This document shows positions 1 to 8,900 of a DNA stretch of 64,000 bases, in pieces. The notes beneath the pieces were generated by a model that was not told where the DNA came from, ran no database searches, and saw nothing but the letters and a program-made list of their open reading frames with translations. The first letter of the stretch is position 1, and every line of letters begins with the position of its first letter. The DNA lies in the NCBI GenBank assembly GCA_041392305.1, contig JAWKMJ010000003.1:209323-273322 (forward strand). Direction: 5' to 3'. This DNA is from JAGQYP01 sp041392305 (GTDB taxonomy: Bacteria; Bacteroidota; Bacteroidia; Flavobacteriales_D; Crocinitomicaceae). The position numbers and the translations under genes were made by a program.

Positions 1-341
1 TGATATGTAATAATCAATTCCCAATAGCAAATTAGAAGCATAAGAAAAGTTGAATTGTTCAGCCGTAACCGCTCCTTGATCAAAGTAATATGTTTGACGC
101 GGCTTGTTTTCATAAAAACCATTCCAATGCCATTGAAAACCAACTGCAACATTGTCATTCACGAAATACTTATAATCTAGCTGCACTCCTCTAAATGAGG
201 TTGTTTTGATATAATCCCGGAAAGATGCCATAGGGAAAGCCACTCGATAGCCAGCCGACACATAAGATGCCTGAGCTAGAACACGATTTGGCAACAAACT
301 AATTCCACAAAGGAGGATCATTAAAAATAATATCTTTTTCA
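1..341 (-). CDS. Outer-membrane beta-barrel protein, N-terminal part (cut by window edge)
   Basis: The reading frame is open from an ATG at 341 to the left edge, so only the first 113 residues are present. It begins with a clear signal peptide (MKKILFLMILLCGISLLPNRVLAQ). The mature part alternates aromatic and polar residues (GYRVAFPMASFRDY, GVQLDYKYFVNDNVAVGFQWHW), as in beta strands of small Bacteroidota outer-membrane barrels. The start is 16 bases downstream of the stop of the DUF4136 lipoprotein gene, so the two are probably co-transcribed. The exact family cannot be fixed without the C terminus. Confidence 0.75.
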
Positions 342-357
342 TTTGAAAGTTTTTTAA

Positions 358-1050
358 TTAGTTTGAAGAAATGTCTAAATACGAAGATTGAATAAAGGCT
401 TCATTGATCCCTCTATCGATTCGGGTATACTTATTAAAGTTTCCAGATTCATTGAGAACTCCAATAATACTAGCAACCCAAACAGATTCAATTTGAGAAC
501 CATTAAAATTCTTTTTGTCGAATAATTCCCAAATCAAAGTACCTCTTCTGTTAAAATACTCGTAAGAATAACATCCACCGTACCAAGGATAACCGTAGCT
601 TGGATAACCCCATCCTGGGTAACCCCATCCGTATCCAGGGTAAGGATAGTAACCCCACCAATATCCTGGATTGTAACAATCTACTCCAGAACCTTCCGAA
701 GTGATGTCTATGGCATGCGAAATTAAAACTAAATCTGCCAAAGCTGTGTCCGCAGTATAGGTATAACCAAAGGCCTCCATTTTCAGTTTTAATTGATTCA
801 AAATGTAAGATGCTGAAGACGGATCAACAATTGAATCAGATTGAACTTGGTCGCCATTTACGATTCTTACCAATCGGATAGTGTCCTCAAAAGTAAAAGT
901 TGTAAATTGAGAGAAGTTGGTTGACTCGTCTCCTAAAGTAACTGTCATATCCAAGGCTTCATTTTGAATAGAAACATCTGGATATTTGTAACACGAGCTC
1001 AGAAAGATAGTTCCGAGAAATGTGTAGATTAATGTTTTCGTGAAATTCAT
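358..1050 (-). CDS. DUF4136-type lipoprotein
   Basis: The 230-residue protein starts with a lipoprotein signal whose lipobox LSSC lies at residues 17-20, so it is predicted to be lipidated on Cys20 and anchored in the envelope. The core (FSQFTTFTFEDTIRLV near the start of the mature part, the middle LADLVLISHAI, and the end NKYTRIDRGINEAF) matches the usual DUF4136 layout. A Tyr/Gly/Trp/Pro-rich loop near residues 125-160 (repeats of GYPxYGY type) interrupts the domain, a common trait of Bacteroidota members. Function is unknown. It lies directly upstream of a barrel gene on the same strand. Confidence 0.8.
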   Translation of the reverse strand: MNFTKTLIYTFLGTIFLSSCYKYPDVSIQNEALDMTVTLGDESTNFSQFTTFTFEDTIRLVRIVNGDQVQSDSIVDPSSASYILNQLKLKMEAFGYTYTADTALADLVLISHAIDITSEGSGVDCYNPGYWWGYYPYPGYGWGYPGWGYPSYGYPWYGGCYSYEYFNRRGTLIWELFDKKNFNGSQIESVWVASIIGVLNESGNFNKYTRIDRGINEAFIQSSYLDISSN

Positions 1051-1135
1051 GTTTAAAAAATTTATCCGGCAAATATAAACAATTCAGCTGTAATAAGTTT
1101 TAGTCTCCAATCGATTAAAAAGGTTCAGAAAAATT

Positions 1136-1143
1136 TAGTTTTG
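1136..1143 (+). promoter_or_regulatory. Probable -7 promoter box of murB
   Basis: TAGTTTTG fits the Bacteroidota -7 consensus TAnnTTTG and lies 17 bases before the murB ATG. No convincing -33 TTTG/TTG element was seen at the expected spacing, so this is a weak inference. Confidence 0.35.
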
Positions 1144-1160
1144 CTATCTAAAGTATTTTC

Positions 1161-2174
1161 ATGGAGAACAATTCACTAAAATCGTACAATACTTTTGGGC
1201 TTGATGTTCAATGCAAATCGATTCAACCTTTTACGAAAACTGAAGATCTAGATGCATTATTCGAAACGATTCGTTCCACAAATACATCCTATTTGATTCT
1301 AGGAGGGGGGAGTAATGTTCTTTTCACAAAAGATTTTGAAGGAATTGTCTTAAAAAATGAGATCAAAGGTACTCAAGTAATTCAGGAAGATGAATCTTCT
1401 GTAATTGTGGAAGCCGGAGGAGGAGAAGTTTGGCATGAATTTGTATTGTGGACGATTGAAATGAATTATGGAGGATTGGAAAATTTGTCCTTGATTCCTG
1501 GTTCAGTTGGTGCGGCACCAATGCAAAATATTGGAGCCTATGGAGTGGAAATAAAAGATGTTTTTGATTCCTTGGATGCCTATGAAATAGCATCGGGAAA
1601 AGTTCACTCTTTTGATCTTACTTCTTGTGAATTTGGTTATCGGGAAAGCGTATTCAAAGGAAAATTGAAAAATAAATATGTTATCACCAAAGTACGATTT
1701 AAACTATCCAAAGCAGGTAATCATAAATTAAATACTAGCTATGGAATGATCAACGAAGAACTTCAAAAACAAGGGATTGCAGAACCAAATATTCAGCAAA
1801 TAAGTGAGGCTGTTATGACTATCCGCAGATCTAAATTACCTGATCCTAAAGAAATTGGAAATAGTGGAAGTTTTTTTAAGAATCCCATTCTTCCAAATTC
1901 TCAAATTGAAAAACTGAAATCAGAATTCCCGGATATTCCAGTTTATCCAGTTGATGAAAACCATTCAAAGACCGCTGCGGGATGGTTGATAGATCAGGCA
2001 GGGTGGAAAGGATATAGAGAGGGCGACTTTGGAGTTCATGAAAAACAAGCCTTGGTACTTGTTAATTATGGTCTTGCTAAAGGTAAGCAGATTTACAATT
2101 TATCTGAAAAAATCATCTTATCCATCAAGGAAAAATTTGGAATTGAGTTAGAAAGAGAAGTGAATATTTATTGA
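1161..2174 (+). CDS. murB: UDP-N-acetylenolpyruvoylglucosamine reductase MurB
   Basis: MurB reduces UDP-GlcNAc-enolpyruvate to UDP-MurNAc with NADPH and FAD in cytoplasmic peptidoglycan synthesis. The 337-residue protein shows the FAD-binding PCMH motifs (LILGGGSNVLF around residue 45 and IPGSVGAAPMQNIGAYGVEI around 113), the substrate loop GNSGSFFKNP with the catalytic serine around residue 235, and a C-terminal glutamate (LEREVNIY) at the usual place of the acid. Length and motif order fit the E. coli-like class. The gene stands alone on the plus strand, and its last 7 bases overlap the end of the convergent lipoprotein gene. Confidence 0.95.
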   Translation: MENNSLKSYNTFGLDVQCKSIQPFTKTEDLDALFETIRSTNTSYLILGGGSNVLFTKDFEGIVLKNEIKGTQVIQEDESSVIVEAGGGEVWHEFVLWTIEMNYGGLENLSLIPGSVGAAPMQNIGAYGVEIKDVFDSLDAYEIASGKVHSFDLTSCEFGYRESVFKGKLKNKYVITKVRFKLSKAGNHKLNTSYGMINEELQKQGIAEPNIQQISEAVMTIRRSKLPDPKEIGNSGSFFKNPILPNSQIEKLKSEFPDIPVYPVDENHSKTAAGWLIDQAGWKGYREGDFGVHEKQALVLVNYGLAKGKQIYNLSEKIILSIKEKFGIELEREVNIY

Positions 2175-2791
2175 TACATCTTATTCCCTTTTATCCTAGA
2201 AATAATGATTGGACTCAAAGAATCCACTAACTCTTTGCGAATTAATTTATCATCCACTTCTTCTGCAACTTCGGGTAGGTACTTGCCTTCTTTGTAAACA
2301 TAGCGAACAGCAAATGAACCAGCTTCTATATCCGGATGACGGATAATTAGATCGTTATATCCCGATTGGCTTGTCCTCATTTCTACTAAATCTCCAACAA
2401 ATCGATTCATAAGCACCCACTTCTTATTTTCCTTGACCATTAAAATCGTTCTACGAATAGGAAAATCATGGACACGGCTCGCAATCGTTACTCCAAAAAT
2501 ATCTTCTAAATCTTTCGCGTCGTTAAACTTAAATACCCTGTAAAAATTGGCCATACACGGTGGATCAAACATGTTGATTGAATCCCTCAACGAATCCTTA
2601 GGAATATCTTTACAAAGTCCAGCTTCTTCTAAAATTGAAGGGATTCGAGAGTCTTGAAATGGTTGAAATTGGATAGGAATTAATATGGTATCCGGGACAA
2701 AAGTTTCTTCATTTTTTACCGCAGATGATTCAGAAGTACAAGAAGTGAGCACAATCAGAATCAAAAGGTATGTTCCAAGAAGTAACTTCAT
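2168..2791 (-). CDS. Hypothetical lipoprotein
   Basis: The 207-residue protein has an N-terminal lipoprotein signal (MKLLLGTYLLILIVLTSC, lipobox LTSC, Cys18). The rest is soluble and acidic, with no family recognised. It directly follows the GIN-domain gene (its ATG at 2791 adjoins that gene's stop), so they are probably translated from one message. Its 3' end overlaps murB tail to tail by 7 bases. Confidence 0.7.
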   Translation of the reverse strand: MKLLLGTYLLILIVLTSCTSESSAVKNEETFVPDTILIPIQFQPFQDSRIPSILEEAGLCKDIPKDSLRDSINMFDPPCMANFYRVFKFNDAKDLEDIFGVTIASRVHDFPIRRTILMVKENKKWVLMNRFVGDLVEMRTSQSGYNDLIIRHPDIEAGSFAVRYVYKEGKYLPEVAEEVDDKLIRKELVDSLSPIIISRIKGNKMYQ

Positions 2792-3478
2792 CTACTTTAT
2801 CTTTTTGATTTCACCTCCCACTTTAACCTCTTGATCAACTTTTTTGGGTTCACCTTGATATTTGATATTCCCTCCCATGGAAACAAAGGCATTCAGATAT
2901 TCCTTAGGTTTGAGAATAATTGTCCCTCCCATTTTCACTTCTGCCCAAGCTTGTTCATTTTCGAGTTTGGAAGCAGACAAATTCCCATTGGTAAAAACGC
3001 TCGCATAGAATTTTGATGCTTTACCATGTAACATAATCGAACCACCTTGTTTGATTGTCGCACTTAAGCTATTAGCTTCAACACCTACTTTTATTTTCCC
3101 TCCAATGGAACAATTAAGTGCAATTGAATCTTGTTTAATGACAACATTTGGTTCAGTAAACACTTCTCCATCATTTTTTACATGTATGGATGTCAAGTCT
3201 TTAAAATACACGGTTACATGAAAATTCTTATCCTTAAAATCTTTTTTCTTAGTGTAAATCTCCAATACACCCTTTTTCACTTCAGTGATTAAATTTTCGA
3301 CATCTTCTCCTTCTTCCAAAACTTCAATGACCACTTTAAATTCTGTGCCTTGTTTTAGAGAAACCTGAAATTTACTCTTCAACAGAAGTTCATTAAACTC
3401 GCCAACTTGTCTTTCCGTTTGAGAGGCAAATATGATCAGATTCGTAAGCAACATTGACAAAAAAACAATTCCTTTCAT
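2792..3478 (-). CDS. Secreted head-GIN-domain (DUF2807) protein
   Basis: The 228-residue protein has a short N-terminal hydrophobic signal (residues 1-19). The body matches the 'putative auto-transporter adhesin, head GIN domain' family: an early segment resembling F.VSLKQGTEFKVVIE followed by a repetitive beta-helix-like region with GG turns (SIGGKIKVG, KQGGSIML, KMGGTIIL, SMGGNIKY, KVGGEIKK). Such proteins form a right-handed beta helix and are exported; their function is unresolved. It forms a pair with the downstream lipoprotein and follows the HMG-CoA lyase gene by 12 bases. Confidence 0.75.
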   Translation of the reverse strand: MKGIVFLSMLLTNLIIFASQTERQVGEFNELLLKSKFQVSLKQGTEFKVVIEVLEEGEDVENLITEVKKGVLEIYTKKKDFKDKNFHVTVYFKDLTSIHVKNDGEVFTEPNVVIKQDSIALNCSIGGKIKVGVEANSLSATIKQGGSIMLHGKASKFYASVFTNGNLSASKLENEQAWAEVKMGGTIILKPKEYLNAFVSMGGNIKYQGEPKKVDQEVKVGGEIKKIK

Positions 3479-3490
3479 TTGAGTAAAAAT

Positions 3491-4342
3491 TTAATGATTA
3501 AAAACTTCGTTGGAAAAATTTAAAGCTTTTCCAAAAGCTTCCTGATCCAGTCCTAATTCAATGTTATTTTCATTGAAATATTGAATCATTTTTTCAGTAG
3601 GCATATTACCAGTGAGCTCATCTTTAGCCATCGGACAACCACCATATCCTTTTAAGGCACCATCAAATCTCCGGCATCCTGCCTGATAGGCTGCATCCAC
3701 CTTTTCCCGCCAAGTGGACGGAGTAGTATGCATGTGTGCACCGATTTCAACTCCTGAAGTTTCTTTAAGTACCTTTTCAAATAGTTTCTGGATTGAATCC
3801 TTATTAGATACTCCAATTGTATCGGATAAAGACAAGGTCTCCACCTCAGTAATTTCCATAACCTTATGCGCCCATTCCGTTACAATTTCAGGACTCCATT
3901 CATCTCCATAAGGATTTCCAAAAGCCATTGAAAGATAAATCACCAACTTTTTATCGTGCTTGGTGCACAATTCTTGAATTTCTTCAATCGTATGCAAAGA
4001 ATCTTCTATTGAGGCATTGGTGTTTCTTTTCTGAAAAGTCTGAGACACAGAAAATGGAAATCCCAGATAATCGATTTCTTGGTGAGTGCAAGCATTTGTT
4101 GCTCCTCTTGGATTGGCAACAATTGCTAATAATTTGGATTTGGTATTCGAAAGATCCAATCGGGACAAAACCTCTGAAGTATCCGCCATTTGAGGAATTG
4201 CTTTAGGGGAAACAAAGCTTCCAAAATCTACAGTATCAAACCCTACTTGAAGCAACTGATTAATATAAGCTGCTTTTTTTTCCGTAGAAATCAATTCCTT
4301 GATTCCTTGCATCGCATCTCTTGGACACTCAATTATTTTCAT
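3491..4342 (-). CDS. Hydroxymethylglutaryl-CoA lyase
   Basis: HMG-CoA lyase (EC 4.1.3.4) splits HMG-CoA into acetyl-CoA and acetoacetate, in leucine and ketone-body metabolism. The 283-residue protein has the DRE-TIM barrel hallmarks: CPRDAMQG near the N terminus (metal-binding Asp and catalytic Arg), SLSDTIGV in the middle, the metal-binding GAHMHTTPS with His residues, and the cysteine loop KGYGGCPMAKDELTGN. The length fits bacterial members. The family also holds other acyltransferases and lyases, but the Cys loop makes HMG-CoA lyase the best call. Confidence 0.88.
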   Translation of the reverse strand: MKIIECPRDAMQGIKELISTEKKAAYINQLLQVGFDTVDFGSFVSPKAIPQMADTSEVLSRLDLSNTKSKLLAIVANPRGATNACTHQEIDYLGFPFSVSQTFQKRNTNASIEDSLHTIEEIQELCTKHDKKLVIYLSMAFGNPYGDEWSPEIVTEWAHKVMEITEVETLSLSDTIGVSNKDSIQKLFEKVLKETSGVEIGAHMHTTPSTWREKVDAAYQAGCRRFDGALKGYGGCPMAKDELTGNMPTEKMIQYFNENNIELGLDQEAFGKALNFSNEVFNH

Positions 4343-4417
4343 CGAATACCTTGTTTTCTTAATTGAATAGCAAATCAGGAGTAAATGTAAAAAGAAAGTG
4401 CCGAAAATTAGAGTGAA

Positions 4418-5452
4418 TTAGGAATTTTCAAGGATTTTTTTGTTGATTCTTTTAACTAGTCCAGGTCCTTCGTAGATAAAACCAGTATATATTTGGATTA
4501 AGCTAGCTCCTGCTTCTAATTTCTCCATTGCATCTTCCGGACTATGTATCCCTCCTACCCCAATTATTGGAAATTTACCTTGAGATTTTTGGTATATATA
4601 TCGAATTACTTCTGTAGATCTTTGTTTCACAGGTTTACCAGAAACACCTCCGTTTCCAATTTGATTCAATTCTCCTTCCGAAGTTTTTAATTGATCTCTT
4701 GAAATAGTAGTATTGGTTGCGATTAACCCATCGATTTTGGTTTCTAACAGAATATCAACAATATCATCTAATTGCGTATTGGATAGATCCGGAGCAATTT
4801 TCAATAGAATTGGTTTCTTATCGGATTTAGAATTTCTCAATTTCATTAAAGTAGTCAACAACAAGGTCAACGGTTCCTTATCTTGCAACTCTCTTAAATT
4901 TGGAGTATTTGGTGAACTTACATTGACCACAAAATAATCCACATAAGCGTAAAGTGTATTAAAGGCAAACTCGTAATCACCTACCGCCTTATCATTTGGT
5001 GTCACTTTATTTTTTCCAATATTCCCGCCTATCAGTACTTTTGTTTTTCTATTCTTTAAACGTTCAACTGCTTCTTCAACTCCACCATTATTAAATCCCA
5101 TCCTATTAATCAATCCTTCATCTTGTGGAATTCTGAATAATCTAGGTTGTGGATTACCGGGCTGACCCACTGGGGTTAAAGTTCCAATTTCGATAAAACC
5201 AAATCCCACATAATCCAATTGATTAAATAGTTTCGCGTCTTTGTCGAAACCTGCTGCTAAACCCACAGGATTTTTAAATTTTAATCCAAAAACTTCTCTT
5301 TCCAGTTTGGGATTTTCAATACAATACCATTTTCGAAACACCCATTTCATTCCCGGAAAAGCAAGAGTAAACTTCAAAAGGTCGAAAACGATGTAATGAA
5401 TTCGTTCTGGTTGAAATCGAAAGAAAATAGGTTTAAGAATATACTTGTACAT
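4418..5452 (-). CDS. pyrD: Dihydroorotate dehydrogenase (quinone), class 2
   Basis: PyrD oxidises dihydroorotate to orotate in pyrimidine synthesis and passes electrons to membrane quinone. The 344-residue protein has the N-terminal amphipathic extension of class 2 enzymes (residues 1-45), the FMN-site LAAGFDKDAK, the catalytic serine motif VNVSSPNTPNLRELQ (class 2 uses Ser where class 1 uses Cys), IGNGGVSGKP and VGGIHSPEDAMEKLEAGASLIQIYTGFIYEGP. The ATG at 5452 fits the family start. Confidence 0.96.
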   Translation of the reverse strand: MYKYILKPIFFRFQPERIHYIVFDLLKFTLAFPGMKWVFRKWYCIENPKLEREVFGLKFKNPVGLAAGFDKDAKLFNQLDYVGFGFIEIGTLTPVGQPGNPQPRLFRIPQDEGLINRMGFNNGGVEEAVERLKNRKTKVLIGGNIGKNKVTPNDKAVGDYEFAFNTLYAYVDYFVVNVSSPNTPNLRELQDKEPLTLLLTTLMKLRNSKSDKKPILLKIAPDLSNTQLDDIVDILLETKIDGLIATNTTISRDQLKTSEGELNQIGNGGVSGKPVKQRSTEVIRYIYQKSQGKFPIIGVGGIHSPEDAMEKLEAGASLIQIYTGFIYEGPGLVKRINKKILENS

Positions 5453-5478
5453 GTATTTTTTTGTACAAAAATAATGCT

Positions 5479-5826
5479 TTAATTAGAAGAGACGACGAGA
5501 CGCTTAACGATATTTATTTCATGCGTTCGAAAGCAAACAAAATAGATTCCTTCTTTCATTTCAGTAGTATCGAGTTTCAGCGATTCAATTTGTGAAACTT
5601 TAACCGTTCGAATAATCTGACCCATCAAATTCAGTATGCATACTTCTCCGTCAGGGGTAAATTGATTGAACTTTAATTGGAAAACATCATTTGTGGGGTT
5701 CGGTGCAATTTCAAAATCAATCTCCGGATCAGTAATCTCTCCGTCAGATATTCCAGCGAAGCTATTTCCAAGAATAATCGGAGAACTTAGTATTAAAAAG
5801 AATATGAGAAGAATCATCTTTTGCAT
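5479..5826 (-). CDS. Very short T9SS cargo protein (signal peptide plus sorting domain)
   Basis: The 115-residue protein has a signal peptide (about residues 1-24), a short acidic linker (SDGEITDPEIDFE), and from about residue 40 a type A T9SS C-terminal sorting domain: the APNPTNDVFQLKF motif, GQIIRTVKV, KEGIYFVCF and the end KRLVVSSN. Almost no passenger domain is left between signal and sorting domain. It lies 123 bases beyond the stop of the giant SprB-repeat gene on the same strand, separated by a terminator. It may be a small surface peptide or the leftover end of a larger cargo gene. Confidence 0.7.
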   Translation of the reverse strand: MQKMILLIFFLILSSPIILGNSFAGISDGEITDPEIDFEIAPNPTNDVFQLKFNQFTPDGEVCILNLMGQIIRTVKVSQIESLKLDTTEMKEGIYFVCFRTHEINIVKRLVVSSN

Positions 5827-5899
5827 GGGACTAAATTAATCCATTTGTGATTCAATAAATAATGAAAAATGGGAAATGTAATCGAAAATATACATATCA

Positions 5900-5929
5900 A
5901 AAAACCCCAACTCGAAAGCCAGGGTTTTT
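5900..5929 (-). terminator. Rho-independent terminator of the SprB-repeat gene
   Basis: The inverted repeat AAAAACCC / GGGTTTTT (5900-5907 and 5922-5929) lies just past the stop at 5950. Read on the minus strand it is a GC-cored stem ending in a T run. Confidence 0.7.
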
Positions 5930-5949
5930 GCTATTGATTCTTAAAATTA

Positions 5950-8900
5950 CTAGTTCTGAGTAATTACAACTCTTTTTACAATTTCGTGTTCTTCAGTGGA
6001 AATTTTGATAAAGTAAATTCCATTTTCCCATTTGGAAGAATTCACATTTATTATTCCTTCCGCACCATCAAAAGATTTTTGATCAATGATTTGTCCCAGA
6101 GGATTTTTGATCTCCATTTGAATTTTAGAGGTATTCAGGAAATTATAAGAAATATTGAATTCCTCCTGAGCCGGGTTAGGATAAACCTCAATGGCTACTT
6201 CTTCAGAATTTTCTTGGATCGATACTGTTCCAGAAACAACGAACGTTATTGTGTCCCAGCAATTTGTCTGATCGGTAACCGTAATTGTATATGCACCAGG
6301 GAGAACACCAGTTAAATCTTCTGTTATCTCTCCATTGCTCCAAGAATAAGTATAAGTTCCATTTGGATTTACAGTTACATCAACCGCACCATCGGGACAT
6401 GTAGGACAAGTGGCATCCGTTGTAGTGCCGTTAATCGTAAAGTTGGATTGATTATCTATCTGGAAGTCTAACGAAAATTCACATCCATTAGAAACATCTC
6501 GAATTTCACAAGAATACAATCCTTCGTTCAATCCTGATATGTCTTGAGTGTTTGCGCCATTTGACCAAGCGTAGACATAATTACCAGATCCTCCTGTAAC
6601 AGAAACATCAATTGCCCCTAGTCCTTGATTACAAAGGTCATTAGCTGTGACAACGCCAGATGCATTGATCCCACCTGTATTATTGATAACTATAAAATCT
6701 AAGTTTTGAGTACATCCAGAATTGTCGTTTGTTATCACAACAGAATAATTTCCTGCTGAAAGATCCGAAAGATCTTCAGTTGTTTCGCCGTTTGACCAAG
6801 AATAGGAATATGTATCGGTTCCTGTTACTGTCACATCAATGGCTCCTGCAGCGTCTCCGCAGTTTTCATCTGATGTCACACCCGATGCTGTAAAATCACC
6901 TGTAGCCATTACATCAGCCCATAATGTATCTACACAATTTGGATTGAATGTAAGGGTCAGAATTACATAATAATTACCAGCTGCTAAACCAGAAATATCT
7001 TCTGTAGTTTCTCCGGTACTCCATTCAATAGTTGGATTTGGTCCACCTCCAATTTGCAGATCAATAGCCCCATCCATTTGCCCACAGTTCTCGTCCGTAA
7101 CGGAAGCAATGAATGCATTGAATGGCACACCTGTATCAACAAAAATCGTAGAATCAATTTGACATCCATTCTCATCCTCAACAGTTACTAGGTAATTTCC
7201 AACATTGAGGTTATTAAAAATTTCAAAAGTTCCTCCAATACTATAGGACAACCCATTTAGGTAATAAGTAAATACTGCTCCTCCAGAAACCTGAACCTGG
7301 ATTTGACCATCATTTCCTCCACAGAACTCATCCTGAACACCTACATTCGTAAATGCCAAATTGGTGTTTGTCGAAGCGTTCACATCAAACGAGGCAGAAG
7401 TAGAACACCCTACGTCATCCGAGATGTTTATTGTATAAGAACCAGCTGTCAACCCCGAAATATCTTCCATTGTCGCTGTATTACTCCATACAATGGATAA
7501 TGGAGGAACACCACCTGAAACAGTTGCATCAATTGCACCTTGACCATTTCCACAAATTTCATCTGTCGTAGTGGCCGTTACTGAAATAGATCCAGCTCCG
7601 TTATCTCCAACGGTCCAAGAATCAGTAAGAATACATCCTAAATTATCTGTAATCGTTACATCGTATGTTCCAGCTGATAAACTCAAAATATCTTCCGTTG
7701 TGGCCGAATTTGACCATAAGAAAGTATAAGGGGTAGTTCCTCCAGTTACACTAATATCAATAAATCCTGCTCCATTTCCACAAGTTTCATTTTGAACGAA
7801 TGAAGATGAAATCGCAAGAGTTCCTGTAATATTCGTTACGGTCGCATTTACATTTGTTGCACAACCATTTCCATCTGTCACAGTTACGGAGTAGTTTCCA
7901 GCTGAAAGATTCGAAATATCTTCCGTTGTGGCTGCATTAGACCATAGGAAAGTATATGGTGTGGCTCCGCCTGTAACATCAATGTTAATTGCTCCATCTG
8001 CCTGACCACAGTTTTCATCGGTTACGGTATTAATTGTTGCAGCAAATCCTGCCGAATTGTTTGCCACTGTTTGTGACGACGATGCCTGACAACCATTCAC
8101 ATCAGTCACAGTCAAATTATAAGTACCTGCTGAAAGTCCTGAAAGATCTTCCCAAGTAGCTCCATTACTCCAACTAATTGAAAGTGGTGCGATACCTCCA
8201 GCAATTGTCATATCGATAGCACCTTGCCCATCTCCACAGTTTTCATCAGTTACTGATACCGCAGAAACATTAAGAGTACCTGTATTTAAATTTACATTGT
8301 AGTTTGCCGAGGTCGTACAACCATTTGCATCTGTAATTGACACAGAATAAGCTCCAGCACTTAAACCTGAAACATCTTCGAAAGTAGAACCGTTACTCCA
8401 GTTGTAAGCGTAAGGCGTTGCACCGCCAGCCACTGTAATGTTAATCGCTCCAGCACCATTACCACAAATTTCATCTTGAATAGTATAATTAGAAACTGCT
8501 AGATTAGCTCCTAGATCTTGAACAGTAAACTGATCTGTTACCGTACACCCTCCTGCATCAGTAATTGTAACTGAATAGTTTCCACCATCTAAACCAGAGA
8601 TGTCTTCCGTAGTTGCTGAATTGCTCCATGCAAACGTATATGATGGAGTTCCTCCGGCAACTGTAATATTGATGGCACCATTAGTAGCCCCACATGATTC
8701 GTTGGTTACAATTGCAGAAAACACCTGAAGATTTCCAGCATTATTGTTTACTGTAGCTTGAAGATTTGCTATACATCCACCTGCATCTACAATTGTACAG
8801 GTATAGACTCCTGCGTTTAAGTTTGCAATATCCTGACTGGTCGCCAAATTACTCCATGAGTAAGTGTAAGGCCCTGTTCCCCCTGAAATAGTAATATCTA

